A DNA stretch of 5,761 nt from Microbacteriaceae bacterium (GTDB lineage Bacteria; Actinomycetota; Actinomycetes; Actinomycetales; Microbacteriaceae). The notes under the pieces are model-generated. The model was given only the letters and a program-made list of their open reading frames with translations, was not told the DNA's origin and searched no databases. Position numbers and translations under genes: made by a program. Below are positions 1 to 5,761 of this stretch, in pieces. Location: NCBI GenBank assembly GCA_025463665.1, contig JAODAY010000181.1, positions 1-5,761 on the forward strand. The letters are read 5' to 3'. The stretch's first letter is position 1. Each line of letters opens with the position of its first letter.

Positions 1-1871
1 ATGGCGTCGCCGGTGCGCTGGAAGCCGAACATCGAGTAGAACACGTAGAACGGGATGAGTGGCTCGCCCTGCGTCGCGTAGGCGGTTCCCGCGGCAGTGA
101 ACGCCGAGAAGGCGCCAGCCTCGTTGATTCCCACGTGAACGATCTGGCCCTGCGGGCTCTCCTTGTAGGCCAGGAGCTGTTCCCGGTCGACCGAGGTGTA
201 GTGCTGGCCCTGGGGGTTGTAAATTTTCGCAGTCGGGAAGTATGCGTCCATGCCGAAGGTGCGAGCCTCGTCGGGGATGATCGGCACAATACGCTTGCCG
301 AACTCCTTGGCGCGCAGCAGATCCTTCAGGATTCGAGCGAACGCCATGGTGGTGGCGATCTCCTGCTTGCCGGAGCCCTTCTTGGCGATGTCCCATGCGG
401 ATTCCTCCGGCAGGGCGATCTGGGTGTACTTGGAGCGGCGCTCCGGCACGTAGCCGCCGAGTTCGCGACGACGCTCGTGCAGGTACTGGATCGCCTCGTC
501 GTCGTTGCCCGGGTGGTAATACGGCGGCATGTACGGGTTCTCTTCGAGAGCGGCATCCGTAATCGGCACGCGCATCTCGTCGCGGAATTGCTTGAGATTG
601 TCGAGCGTCAGCTTCTTCATCTGGTGGGTCGCGTTGCGCCCCTCGAACGACGGACCGAGTCCGTAGCCCTTGACCGTCTTGGCGAGGATCACCGTGGGCT
701 GGCCCTTGTGGTCCTGCGCTGCCTTGAACGCGGCGTAGACCTTGCGGTAGTCGTGCCCGCCGCGCTTGAGGTTCCAGAGCTGGTCGTCGGTGTAGTCCTT
801 GACCATCTCGAGCGTGCGCGGGTCGCGTCCGAAGAAGTTCTCGCGAACGTAGGCGCCGCTCTCGGCCTTGTAGGGCTGGTAGTAGCCGTCGGGCGTGCGG
901 TTCATGAGGTAGCGCAGAGCGCCCTCCGTGTCGTTCGTGAGCAGGTCATCCCACTCGCGACCCCAGACGACCTTGATGACGTTCCAGCCGGCACCGCGGA
1001 AGAAGCTCTCGAGCTCCTGGATGATCTTGCCGTTGCCGCGTACAGGGCCGTCGAGGCGCTGCAGGTTGCAATTGATGACGAAGTTGAGGTTGTCGAGACC
1101 GTCGTTGGCCGCCCACTGCAGGGCGCCGCGGCTTTCGACCTCGTCCATTTCGCCGTCGCCGAGGAATGCCCAGACTTGCTGGTCGGCCGCATCCTTGAGG
1201 CCGCGGTTGGTCAGGTAGCGGTTCGACTGCGCCTGGTAGATCGCATTGATCGGGCCGAGGCCCATCGACACGGTCGGGAACTGCCAGAACTCGGGCATGA
1301 GGCGCGGGTGCGGGTAGCTCGAGACGCCGCCGGTCGGGTGGGACTTCTCCTGGCGGAACCCGTCGAGCTGGTCCGTCGAGAGACGACCCTCGAGAAAGGC
1401 GCGGGCGTACATGCCGGGGGAGGCGTGGCCCTGGTAGAAGATCTGGTCGCCGCCGCCTGCGTGGTCCTGACCGCGGAAGAAGTGGTTGTGGCCGACCTCG
1501 TACAGGGCAGCGGATGACGCGTAGGTCGAGATGTGGCCACCGACACCGATACCGGGGCGCTGCGCGCGGTGCACGGTAATCGCGGCATTCCAGCGGATCC
1601 AGGCGCGGTACCGGCGCTCAATGTCTTCGTTGCCCGGAAACTCCGGTTCGTTCTCCGGTGCGATCGTGTTGAGGTAGTCCGTCGTGGGCACCATAGGCAC
1701 GCCCAGGTGGAGCTCCTTCGATCGCTTGAGAAGGCTCAGCATGATGTCGCGTCCACGTTCGTGTCCGTGGGATGCGACGAGGGCGTCGAGTGATTCTTGC
1801 CACTCGGCGGTCTCCTCAGGGTCTGAATCGATGTTGTTCACCGAATATGGATCCTGGTCGTTAACCGTCAC
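1..1871 (-). CDS. aceE: Pyruvate dehydrogenase E1 component, homodimeric type (partial, C-terminus missing)
   Basis: Thiamine-diphosphate-dependent E1 of the pyruvate dehydrogenase complex. It decarboxylates pyruvate and acetylates the lipoyl groups of E2, feeding acetyl-CoA into the TCA cycle; it is cytoplasmic. I read 623 codons from a GTG at 1871; the last roughly 290 residues of a usual 890-920-residue protein lie beyond the left edge. Visible landmarks match the E. coli enzyme in order: GGHIS with H113, QGHASPG with H149, [20 protein letters not shown], the ThDP/Mg motif GDGEMDE at 238-244 ending in [11 protein letters not shown] with N269, DEARTFGMD with E535, and INEAG with E584 (equivalent to the activating glutamate that contacts ThDP), then FYSMFGFQR with Y612. 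The GTG start is supported by AGGAAGAGG at 1886-1878 on the minus strand, 6 nt upstream. It is transcribed divergently from the peroxiredoxin gene. The frame is intact throughout. Identification is essentially certain; the exact start is very likely. Confidence 0.97.
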   Translation of the reverse strand, partial: MTVNDQDPYSVNNIDSDPEETAEWQESLDALVASHGHERGRDIMLSLLKRSKELHLGVPMVPTTDYLNTIAPENEPEFPGNEDIERRYRAWIRWNAAITVHRAQRPGIGVGGHISTYASSAALYEVGHNHFFRGQDHAGGGDQIFYQGHASPGMYARAFLEGRLSTDQLDGFRQEKSHPTGGVSSYPHPRLMPEFWQFPTVSMGLGPINAIYQAQSNRYLTNRGLKDAADQQVWAFLGDGEMDEVESRGALQWAANDGLDNLNFVINCNLQRLDGPVRGNGKIIQELESFFRGAGWNVIKVVWGREWDDLLTNDTEGALRYLMNRTPDGYYQPYKAESGAYVRENFFGRDPRTLEMVKDYTDDQLWNLKRGGHDYRKVYAAFKAAQDHKGQPTVILAKTVKGYGLGPSFEGRNATHQMKKLTLDNLKQFRDEMRVPITDAALEENPYMPPYYHPGNDDEAIQYLHERRRELGGYVPERRSKYTQIALPEESAWDIAKKGSGKQEIATTMAFARILKDLLRAKEFGKRIVPIIPDEARTFGMDAYFPTAKIYNPQGQHYTSVDREQLLAYKESPQGQIVHVGINEAGAFSAFTAAGTAYATQGEPLIPFYVFYSMFGFQRTGDA

Positions 1872-1955
1872 CGTTGACCTCTTCCTGGGTTTAGTCAGAT
1901 CGTGCGAGCCCGCCGCGGCAAGGTTTGCGCCCCGAGTGCATGACTACGCCAGAAC

Positions 1956-1961
1956 ATTCTA
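1956..1961 (-). promoter_or_regulatory. Candidate -10 element for aceE
   Basis: The minus strand reads TAGAAT here, preceded by TGCA, a good match to an actinobacterial sigma-A -10. Transcription would begin near 1949, giving a leader of about 78 nt before the aceE GTG. No convincing -35 hexamer sits 16-19 nt upstream, so this is a candidate only. The hexamer overlaps the small palindrome at 1951-1960. Confidence 0.35.
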
Positions 1962-2026
1962 TGCATCGCGCGACACCCCGGCTGGCCGCGGCTGCACAGG
2001 CTCAGGCGGGAGGAAGATTGCGGGCG

Positions 2027-2032
2027 TAGGAT
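2027..2032 (+). promoter_or_regulatory. Candidate -10 element for the peroxiredoxin gene
   Basis: TAGGAT, followed by AACG, resembles actinobacterial sigma-A -10 elements and would start transcription near 2039, about 44 nt ahead of the peroxiredoxin ATG. No recognisable -35 lies at the usual spacing, so support is limited to the hexamer and its position. Confidence 0.3.
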
Positions 2033-2082
2033 AACGCTTCGTGTTTGCCCGACGTTGGTATCGGGCACGAAAGGACGCGATC

Positions 2083-2562
2083 ATGGCTCTGGAGAACGAC
2101 ACCCAGGCACCCGACTTTGAACTCCCCAACCAGTATGGGGAGCACATCCGTCTCGGGGAGTTCAAGGGCAAGAGGCCCGTTGCCCTCGTCTTTTTCCCGC
2201 TCGCATTCTCGAGCACCTGCACGAGCGAGCTGTGCAGCCTGAGCGAGAACCTCGCTCTGTTCGTCAGTAATGGTGTCGAGCTCATCGGTGTCTCCACCGA
2301 CTCCAAGGCGGTGCTGCGCGCCTTCGCCGAGTCGCAGGGCTACGACTTCACCCTGCTCTCCGACTTCTGGCCGCACGGCGCAGTCGCCAAGGAGTACGGC
2401 GTGTTCCTTGACTCCAAGGGCTTCGCCAACAGGGCGACGTTCCTCATCGACATCAACGGCATCATCCGCGCGAGCTTCATCACCGCGCCGGGCGAGGCCC
2501 GTTCCATCGAGGAATACCGCGCCGCTCTCGAGGAGATCGTGCCCGAGCCCGTTCAGGCGTGA
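2083..2562 (+). CDS. Peroxiredoxin, AhpE/Bcp-like
   Basis: Thiol peroxidase of the AhpC/TSA (thioredoxin-fold) superfamily; it reduces hydrogen peroxide or organic hydroperoxides in the cytoplasm using an active-site cysteine. The 159-residue protein opens with the family pattern APDFELPNQYG (residues 9-19). The active-site loop is FFPLAFSSTC with peroxidatic C46, and the conserved arginine is probably R117 in FANRATFLID. The segment LLSDFWPHGAV (91-101) is the hallmark of mycobacterial AhpE. Unlike M. tuberculosis AhpE as I remember it, there is a second cysteine, C51, in the CxxxxC spacing of E. coli Bcp, so it may work as an atypical 2-Cys enzyme. The ATG at 2083 is chosen because AAAGGA at 2070-2075 is properly spaced and the domain begins at once; an upstream in-frame GTG at 2041 would overlap the candidate promoter. 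The adjacent divergent aceE recalls the M. tuberculosis ahpE-aceE neighbourhood. Family certain; AhpE versus Bcp subclass is less sure. Confidence 0.93.
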   Translation: MALENDTQAPDFELPNQYGEHIRLGEFKGKRPVALVFFPLAFSSTCTSELCSLSENLALFVSNGVELIGVSTDSKAVLRAFAESQGYDFTLLSDFWPHGAVAKEYGVFLDSKGFANRATFLIDINGIIRASFITAPGEARSIEEYRAALEEIVPEPVQA

Positions 2563-2599
2563 AACTCTCCGCCTGATTGAAACTCTCCGCCTGATTGAA
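2560..2599 (+). repeat. 18-bp tandem direct repeat (two perfect copies plus 4 bp of a third)
   Basis: The unit TGAAACTCTCCGCCTGAT occurs at 2560-2577 and again without mismatch at 2578-2595, followed by TGAA at 2596-2599. It begins at the peroxiredoxin stop codon. Because the unit is a multiple of three, the TGA stop recurs in the same frame at 2578 and 2596. The array fills nearly all of the 44-nt gap to the aminopeptidase start. A recent slippage duplication is the simplest explanation. Confidence 0.95.
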
Positions 2600-2606
2600 T
2601 GGGCGC

Positions 2607-3878
2607 ATGACTACCGCGCCCGGCCCCTATCTCGCAGACCTCGCCTCGTTCATCACGGCGTCGCCGTCGTCGTTCCATGCGGCGCGCGAGGCGGCTGCGA
2701 GACTGATCGCCGCGGGTTTCACCGAGCTCTCCGAGTCTGCGGAGTGGTCGCAGGACGCCGGCCGCTTCTTCGTGGTGCGCGACGGCGCCATCATCGCCTG
2801 GGTACGCGCGCACGGCACGCCGCCCGCGGCGCCGTTCCGCATCATCGGCGCCCACACCGATTCCCCCGGGTTCAAGCTCAAGCCGAAGCCAACCACCTCG
2901 GCTCACGGTTGGCTGCAGGCCGGCGTCGAGGTCTACGGCGGACCGCTGCTCAACTCCTGGCTCGACCGCGAACTCGAGTTCGCCGGCCGGCTCGTCACGC
3001 GGGACGGCGAGCAGCACCTCGTGCGCACCGGACCGTTCCTGCGCTTCCCGCAGCTCGCGGTGCACCTCGACCGCGGCGTCAACGACGGGCTGCGACTCGA
3101 TCCGCAGTCTCACATGAACCCGGTGTTCGGGCTCGGCGACGCGTCATCCGCCGATCTCGTCGGTCACCTTGCCTCGCTCGCCGGTATCGAGGCGGCGGAT
3201 GTCGCGGGCTATGACATCTCGGTAGCCGATACGGCTGCGCCCGCAGTCTTCGGCCTTGACGGGGCATTCTTCGCCGCCGGTCGCATGGACAATCTCGTCT
3301 CGGTGCATGCGGGTCTCGCTGCCATCGTCGCTGCGCCCGACGGAGCGGGACACGTCTCGGTGTTCGCCGCCTTCGATCACGAAGAGGTCGGCTCGTCGAC
3401 GAGGTCCGGCGCCGGTGGACCGTTCCTCGCCGACGTTCTCACCCGCATCGCAGCGGATGCCACGGAGTCCGAGCGGTTGCGCGGGCTTGCCGACTCGTGG
3501 TGCTTCTCCTCCGACGCCGGGCACTCCGTGCACCCGAACTATGCCGAGCGCCACGACCCGGCGAATCGGCCTGTCATGGGTCGGGGTCCGTTGCTGAAGA
3601 TCAACGCCAACCAGCGTTATGCGACCGATGCGATGGGCGCGGCGGAATGGGCGCGCGCGTGCCGCCAGGCGGGCGTCGCCTACCAGGAGTTCGTGTCGAA
3701 CAACACGGTGCCGTGCGGGTCGACGATCGGTCCGATCACCGCTACGCGGCTCGGCATTCGCACTGTGGACATCGGTGTGCCGCTGCTGTCCATGCACTCG
3801 GCGCGCGAGTTGTGTGCCGTGGGAGATCCCGCTGCGCTGGCCGGCGCGCTCACTGCGTTCCTGTCGCCGCGCCCGTAG
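2607..3878 (+). CDS. apeB: M18 family aminopeptidase (aspartyl aminopeptidase type)
   Basis: Dizinc metallo-aminopeptidase of family M18 (clan MH), which removes N-terminal, typically acidic, residues from peptides in the cytoplasm; known members form tetrahedral dodecamers. The 423-residue length is normal for bacterial members. All expected motifs are present: GAHTDSPGFKLKP with metal ligand H83 and D85, SWLDRELEFAGRL, GRMDN with bridging D228, FDHEEVGS with catalytic E259 and metal ligand E260, SSDAGHSVHPNY with D303, and the C-terminal STIGPITA ... PLLSMHSARE with metal ligand H397. The ATG at 2607 gives the usual N-terminal helix (residues 7-30); its Shine-Dalgarno is weak (only ATGGG nearby). 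A TTG at 2595 in the same frame adds four residues and sits inside the repeat, so it is less likely. It lies 44 nt downstream of the peroxiredoxin gene on the same strand, so co-transcription and translational coupling are possible. Symbols apeB and pepC are both used for this family. Confidence 0.95.
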   Translation: MTTAPGPYLADLASFITASPSSFHAAREAAARLIAAGFTELSESAEWSQDAGRFFVVRDGAIIAWVRAHGTPPAAPFRIIGAHTDSPGFKLKPKPTTSAHGWLQAGVEVYGGPLLNSWLDRELEFAGRLVTRDGEQHLVRTGPFLRFPQLAVHLDRGVNDGLRLDPQSHMNPVFGLGDASSADLVGHLASLAGIEAADVAGYDISVADTAAPAVFGLDGAFFAAGRMDNLVSVHAGLAAIVAAPDGAGHVSVFAAFDHEEVGSSTRSGAGGPFLADVLTRIAADATESERLRGLADSWCFSSDAGHSVHPNYAERHDPANRPVMGRGPLLKINANQRYATDAMGAAEWARACRQAGVAYQEFVSNNTVPCGSTIGPITATRLGIRTVDIGVPLLSMHSARELCAVGDPAALAGALTAFLSPRP

Positions 3879-3896
3879 CGGTCGCCCGGTAGCACG

Positions 3897-3926
3897 TTCG
3901 AGCGGGGCCGATTCGTGTCGTAGTAT
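3897..3926 (+). promoter_or_regulatory. Candidate promoter of the tRNA-Val gene
   Basis: TAGTAT at 3921-3926 is a plausible -10, about 32 nt upstream of the mature tRNA 5' end, with a start point near 3933. The best upstream element at suitable spacing is TTCGAG at 3897-3902 (18-bp spacer), a poor -35 match. Position directly ahead of a stable RNA gene is the main support. Confidence 0.35.
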
Positions 3927-3958
3927 GGAGATTCGTTCTTCCGCAGGTGCGGGATTAC

Positions 3959-4034
3959 GGGCCTTTAGCTCAGCTGGTAGAGCGCCACGTTTACACCGTG
4001 GATGTCATCGGTTCGATCCCGGTAGGGCCCACCA
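3959..4034 (+). tRNA. tRNA-Val (anticodon TAC), CCA encoded
   Basis: A complete 76-nt cloverleaf. Acceptor stem GGGCCTT pairs with AGGGCCC (one T-G wobble); D stem GCTC/GAGC with loop AGCTGGTA; anticodon stem CCACG/CGTGG with loop TTTACAC; T stem ATCGG/CCGGT with loop TTCGATC. The anticodon at 3992-3994 is TAC, reading GTA and, by wobble, other valine codons. Discriminator A4031 is followed by genomically encoded CCA. No variable-arm insertion or stem mismatch is seen, so the gene looks functional. Confidence 0.97.
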
Positions 4035-4240
4035 CATAGGGTGCTCGTCAAGGCGCCGTTCTGGAGCGTCTGTGGTCACGCCCCCGGCCCGCCATCGCGC
4101 GCTCTCTGCGCATCAGACGGCATTGATCGCGGGCGACTTCGCGTCGCATGCACCGTTGAGGCCCTAGTCGACAAAGACGGCTATGTCCACTGTTCGTAAG
4201 CGGCGCACAAGACAAGCCAAGATAGCGGCCAGCTCACATT

Positions 4241-4248
4241 GGAGAAAG
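4241..4248 (+). promoter_or_regulatory. Strong Shine-Dalgarno-like site ahead of an out-of-frame ATG
   Basis: GGAGAAAG lies 8 nt before an ATG at 4257. This is a better start signal than the one preceding the exported protein's GTG, but the ATG opens a different frame that runs to 4697 across the beginning of that gene. It may drive a leader peptide, or mark the original start if a one-base indel lies between 4257 and about 4350. Confidence 0.4.
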
Positions 4249-4295
4249 TTTCAGAAATGCGCCGTGACGGTTCGCTGATGAGCCGTAACCAAGTT

Positions 4296-4299
4296 GGAG
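4296..4299 (+). promoter_or_regulatory. Ribosome binding site setting the GTG start of the exported protein
   Basis: GGAG is placed 6 nt before GTG at 4306, the only reasonable start in the coding frame between the in-frame stops TGA TGA (4276-4281) and the signal-peptide hydrophobic core. Confidence 0.6.
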
Positions 4300-4305
4300 A
4301 CAAGT

Positions 4306-5761
4306 GTGGGACCACAGCCCGGAAGCCCTCGAGACTTACGACGCAGGACCTCTCGCGTCGTTATCGGTCTGATGGTCTGTGTCGCCCTTGCGGCGTCCCT
4401 CACTGGGCTCTGGGTGAAATCCGGCGGTGTCCAAGCAGATGCCGTCGCCAAGTATCCGGGGCCCGGTGCGCGGCGTGTTCCGGATTCGGCGACGATCTAT
4501 GTGCAGCTGCGGGTCGGATGGTTCAGCCCCGAGAAGAATTTCGACATCGAGGTCACCGGGTCAGACGGATTGTTGGTCGACGGACGCAATGCCCTGGACT
4601 CGACCAACGTACTGACTTTCACCCCCGCTGGGCCCCTGAGGGCGGGGGAGTACGCGGTGCAGGTGCACCATCGCGAGTCGCCATCGTCCGAGGGTGAAGT
4701 GCTCGATTCGTGGTCATTTACGGTGGAGTCCGCGCCGAGTCTCGACGCCGGCTTCGGCGGCAGCATCCTTCTGGTGGCGCACGAGGGCACCCGCGACGCC
4801 TACTTGGCTGAGATTCTGCGTGCCGAGGGATTCACGGGATTCGACACTGTGACGCCTGAGCAGGTGTCGAGCGACCTGCTGGCGGAGCATGCAGTCGTCA
4901 TCCTCGGCGCCGCGAGCTCCACGGGACCGAACCTTCCTGACCTGGAGTCCTGGGTGCTGGGCGGCGGCGAGCTGATCACCATGAAGCCGGAGGGTCGATT
5001 GGCAACGCTGGCAGGGCTCGAGCCGACCGGCGAGAAGATCGAGGATGCCTATCTGGAGATCGATACCACGCAGGCCGAGGGAGCCGGCCTGACGGCCGAG
5101 CGGATGCAGTTCCATGGAGACGCGCTGCTGTACACCAGCGGCCCGCAGAGTCGTATCATCGCGACCCTGTCGTCCGACTGGATGCTCTCCGGCCCACGTC
5201 CAGCTCTCACGCTGACGGGTGTCGGCGCCGCCGGCGGGCACATCGCGGCGTTCAGTTACGATCTCGCGTCTTCGATTCTGTACACCCGGCAGGGGCACCC
5301 GTCTGCGGCAGGGGTGGAGCGCGACGGATCCGCCCCTATTCGGCCGAATGACCTGCTCATCGGATCAGCCGATGGAACCGACTACCTCGACCAGTCCAAG
5401 ATGGGGATTCCCCAGGCTGACGAGCAGATGCGGCTGTTGAGCAACGTGCTGGTGGAACTACACGGGAACACGTCGCCGCTGCCGCGCTTCTGGTATCTGC
5501 CCAACGGCGAGAAGGCCGCCTTGGTGATGGCCGCAGACGACCACGCGACCCAGGATGGGACCCGACGCTCCTTCGAACGGATGCTCTCCCTCGCGGAGCC
5601 CGGTTGCAACGCACAGCAATGGGAGTGTCCGCGGGCGACATCCTGGATGTATCCGGCGTCATCACTCACGGCTGAAGAGGCGAAGCACTACTCGAACCTA
5701 GGGTTCGATCTGGGCGTACACGTAACCACGGACTGCGAAGATTGGACCGAAGAGTCCCTCG
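4306..5761 (+). CDS. Exported multidomain surface protein: Ig-like, GATase/flavodoxin-like and NodB-like domains (partial)
   Basis: A secreted or envelope protein cut by the right edge after 485 codons. The N-terminus has an arginine cluster (RRRTSR, 12-17), a hydrophobic core about 18-37 and a plausible signal peptidase I site after VQA (residue 44). Residues about 63-140 look like a bacterial Ig-like/CopC-type beta domain (LTFTPAGPLRAGEYAVQV). Residues about 152-245 alternate strand and helix (ILLVAHEG, AYLAEILRAEGF, VVILGA, LGGGELITMKP), as in glutamine-amidotransferase- or flavodoxin-like Rossmann folds. A beta-rich linker follows, then PLPRFWYLPNGEKAALVMAADDH, resembling NodB motif 1 (D411, D412, H413), with GFDLGVHVTTDC (H472) at the motif 2 position. 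C434, C441 and C477 may form disulfides. From memory, actinobacterial proteins with this architecture sit in exopolysaccharide or surface loci and may carry DUF4082 and further Ig-like domains. Enzymatic activity is not established. Coding is supported by strong G/C third positions; the GTG start is moderately supported. Confidence 0.85.
   Translation, partial: MGPQPGSPRDLRRRTSRVVIGLMVCVALAASLTGLWVKSGGVQADAVAKYPGPGARRVPDSATIYVQLRVGWFSPEKNFDIEVTGSDGLLVDGRNALDSTNVLTFTPAGPLRAGEYAVQVHHRESPSSEGEVLDSWSFTVESAPSLDAGFGGSILLVAHEGTRDAYLAEILRAEGFTGFDTVTPEQVSSDLLAEHAVVILGAASSTGPNLPDLESWVLGGGELITMKPEGRLATLAGLEPTGEKIEDAYLEIDTTQAEGAGLTAERMQFHGDALLYTSGPQSRIIATLSSDWMLSGPRPALTLTGVGAAGGHIAAFSYDLASSILYTRQGHPSAAGVERDGSAPIRPNDLLIGSADGTDYLDQSKMGIPQADEQMRLLSNVLVELHGNTSPLPRFWYLPNGEKAALVMAADDHATQDGTRRSFERMLSLAEPGCNAQQWECPRATSWMYPASSLTAEEAKHYSNLGFDLGVHVTTDCEDWTEESL

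Larger units (their letters stand above)
4035..4305. other. Non-coding stretch between tRNA-Val and the exported protein
   Basis: No convincing gene on either strand. No T-tract-backed hairpin follows the tRNA. A 5-bp stem (GCGAC at 4133-4137 with GTCGC at 4143-4147) is present but has no terminator features. TCGACA at 4168-4173 resembles a -35 box, yet no clear -10 stands 16-19 nt downstream. The part after about 4150 appears richer in A/T than the flanking genes, as expected for a promoter or leader region. It ends with two Shine-Dalgarno-like sites described separately. Confidence 0.6.

Noticed and set aside
135..1517. Long plus-strand open frame of 460 codons
   Set aside because: It lies antisense to aceE, whose protein reads continuously with all family motifs; long antisense frames are routine in GC-rich genes, and this translation is a Leu/Val/Ala/Arg-rich sequence with no recognisable domain.
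1948..1963. LexA/SOS box at the AGAACATTCT palindrome
   Set aside because: Only the inner GAAC resembles the actinobacterial SOS box consensus; the right half lacks GTTC.
2041..2082. Upstream GTG as the peroxiredoxin start
   Set aside because: It would add 14 residues not typical of the family and overlap the candidate promoter; the ATG at 2083 has a well-spaced Shine-Dalgarno.
2270..3214. Plus-strand open frame of 314 codons across the peroxiredoxin/aminopeptidase junction
   Set aside because: Its product is a low-complexity Arg/Ser/Pro-rich shadow, while two other frames encode clear conserved proteins.
4133..4147. 5-bp hairpin as an intrinsic terminator after the tRNA
   Set aside because: Short stem, no downstream T tract, and about 100 nt from the tRNA end.
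3619..4167. Open frame running through the end of the aminopeptidase and the tRNA gene
   Set aside because: It is out of frame with the peptidase, crosses a structurally perfect tRNA, and has a low-complexity Arg/Ser product.
4315..4365. Twin-arginine (Tat) signal in the exported protein
   Set aside because: Arginines precede the hydrophobic core, but there is no S-R-R-x-F-L-K-like pattern; a Sec-type signal fits better.

Overview
The window is high-GC bacterial DNA with strong G/C preference at third codon positions. A homodimeric-type AceE lies divergent from an AhpE/Bcp-like peroxiredoxin, with an M18 aminopeptidase downstream. This points to an actinobacterium, most likely of the Microbacteriaceae or a close relative. 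That placement comes from gene content and style, not from a database search.

Layout. (1) Bases 1-1871, minus strand: the N-terminal two thirds of aceE, the E1 subunit of pyruvate dehydrogenase, cut by the left edge. (2) Bases 1872-2082: a divergent intergenic region with a candidate -10 hexamer for each direction and a small palindrome overlapping the aceE one. (3) Bases 2083-2562, plus strand: a thioredoxin-fold peroxiredoxin with the AhpE signature and a second, Bcp-style cysteine. (4) Bases 2560-2599: a perfect 18-bp tandem duplication that begins at the peroxiredoxin stop codon. (5) Bases 2607-3878, plus strand: an M18 (aspartyl aminopeptidase type) metallopeptidase with all metal and catalytic motifs present. 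(6) Bases 3959-4034: tRNA-Val(TAC) with encoded CCA, preceded by a candidate promoter and a short leader hairpin. (7) Bases 4035-4305: a non-coding stretch. (8) Bases 4306-5761, plus strand: the start of a large exported protein cut by the right edge. It has a signal peptide, an Ig-like domain, a glutamine-amidotransferase/flavodoxin-like Rossmann domain and the beginning of a NodB-like (polysaccharide deacetylase-type) domain.

How the parts relate. Genes 1-3 are ordinary housekeeping: pyruvate oxidation, peroxide detoxification and peptide turnover. The peroxiredoxin and peptidase could be co-transcribed, being 44 nt apart on the same strand. The tRNA gene looks like the boundary between this core block and a cell-surface or exopolysaccharide-type region starting with the exported protein. 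The surface protein is the most interesting part of the window: its domain combination is unusual, its NodB-like active site departs from the CE4 consensus, and its translation start is ambiguous because two well-formed Shine-Dalgarno/start pairs lie 49 nt apart in different frames. I see no CRISPR array, insertion sequence or defence system here.
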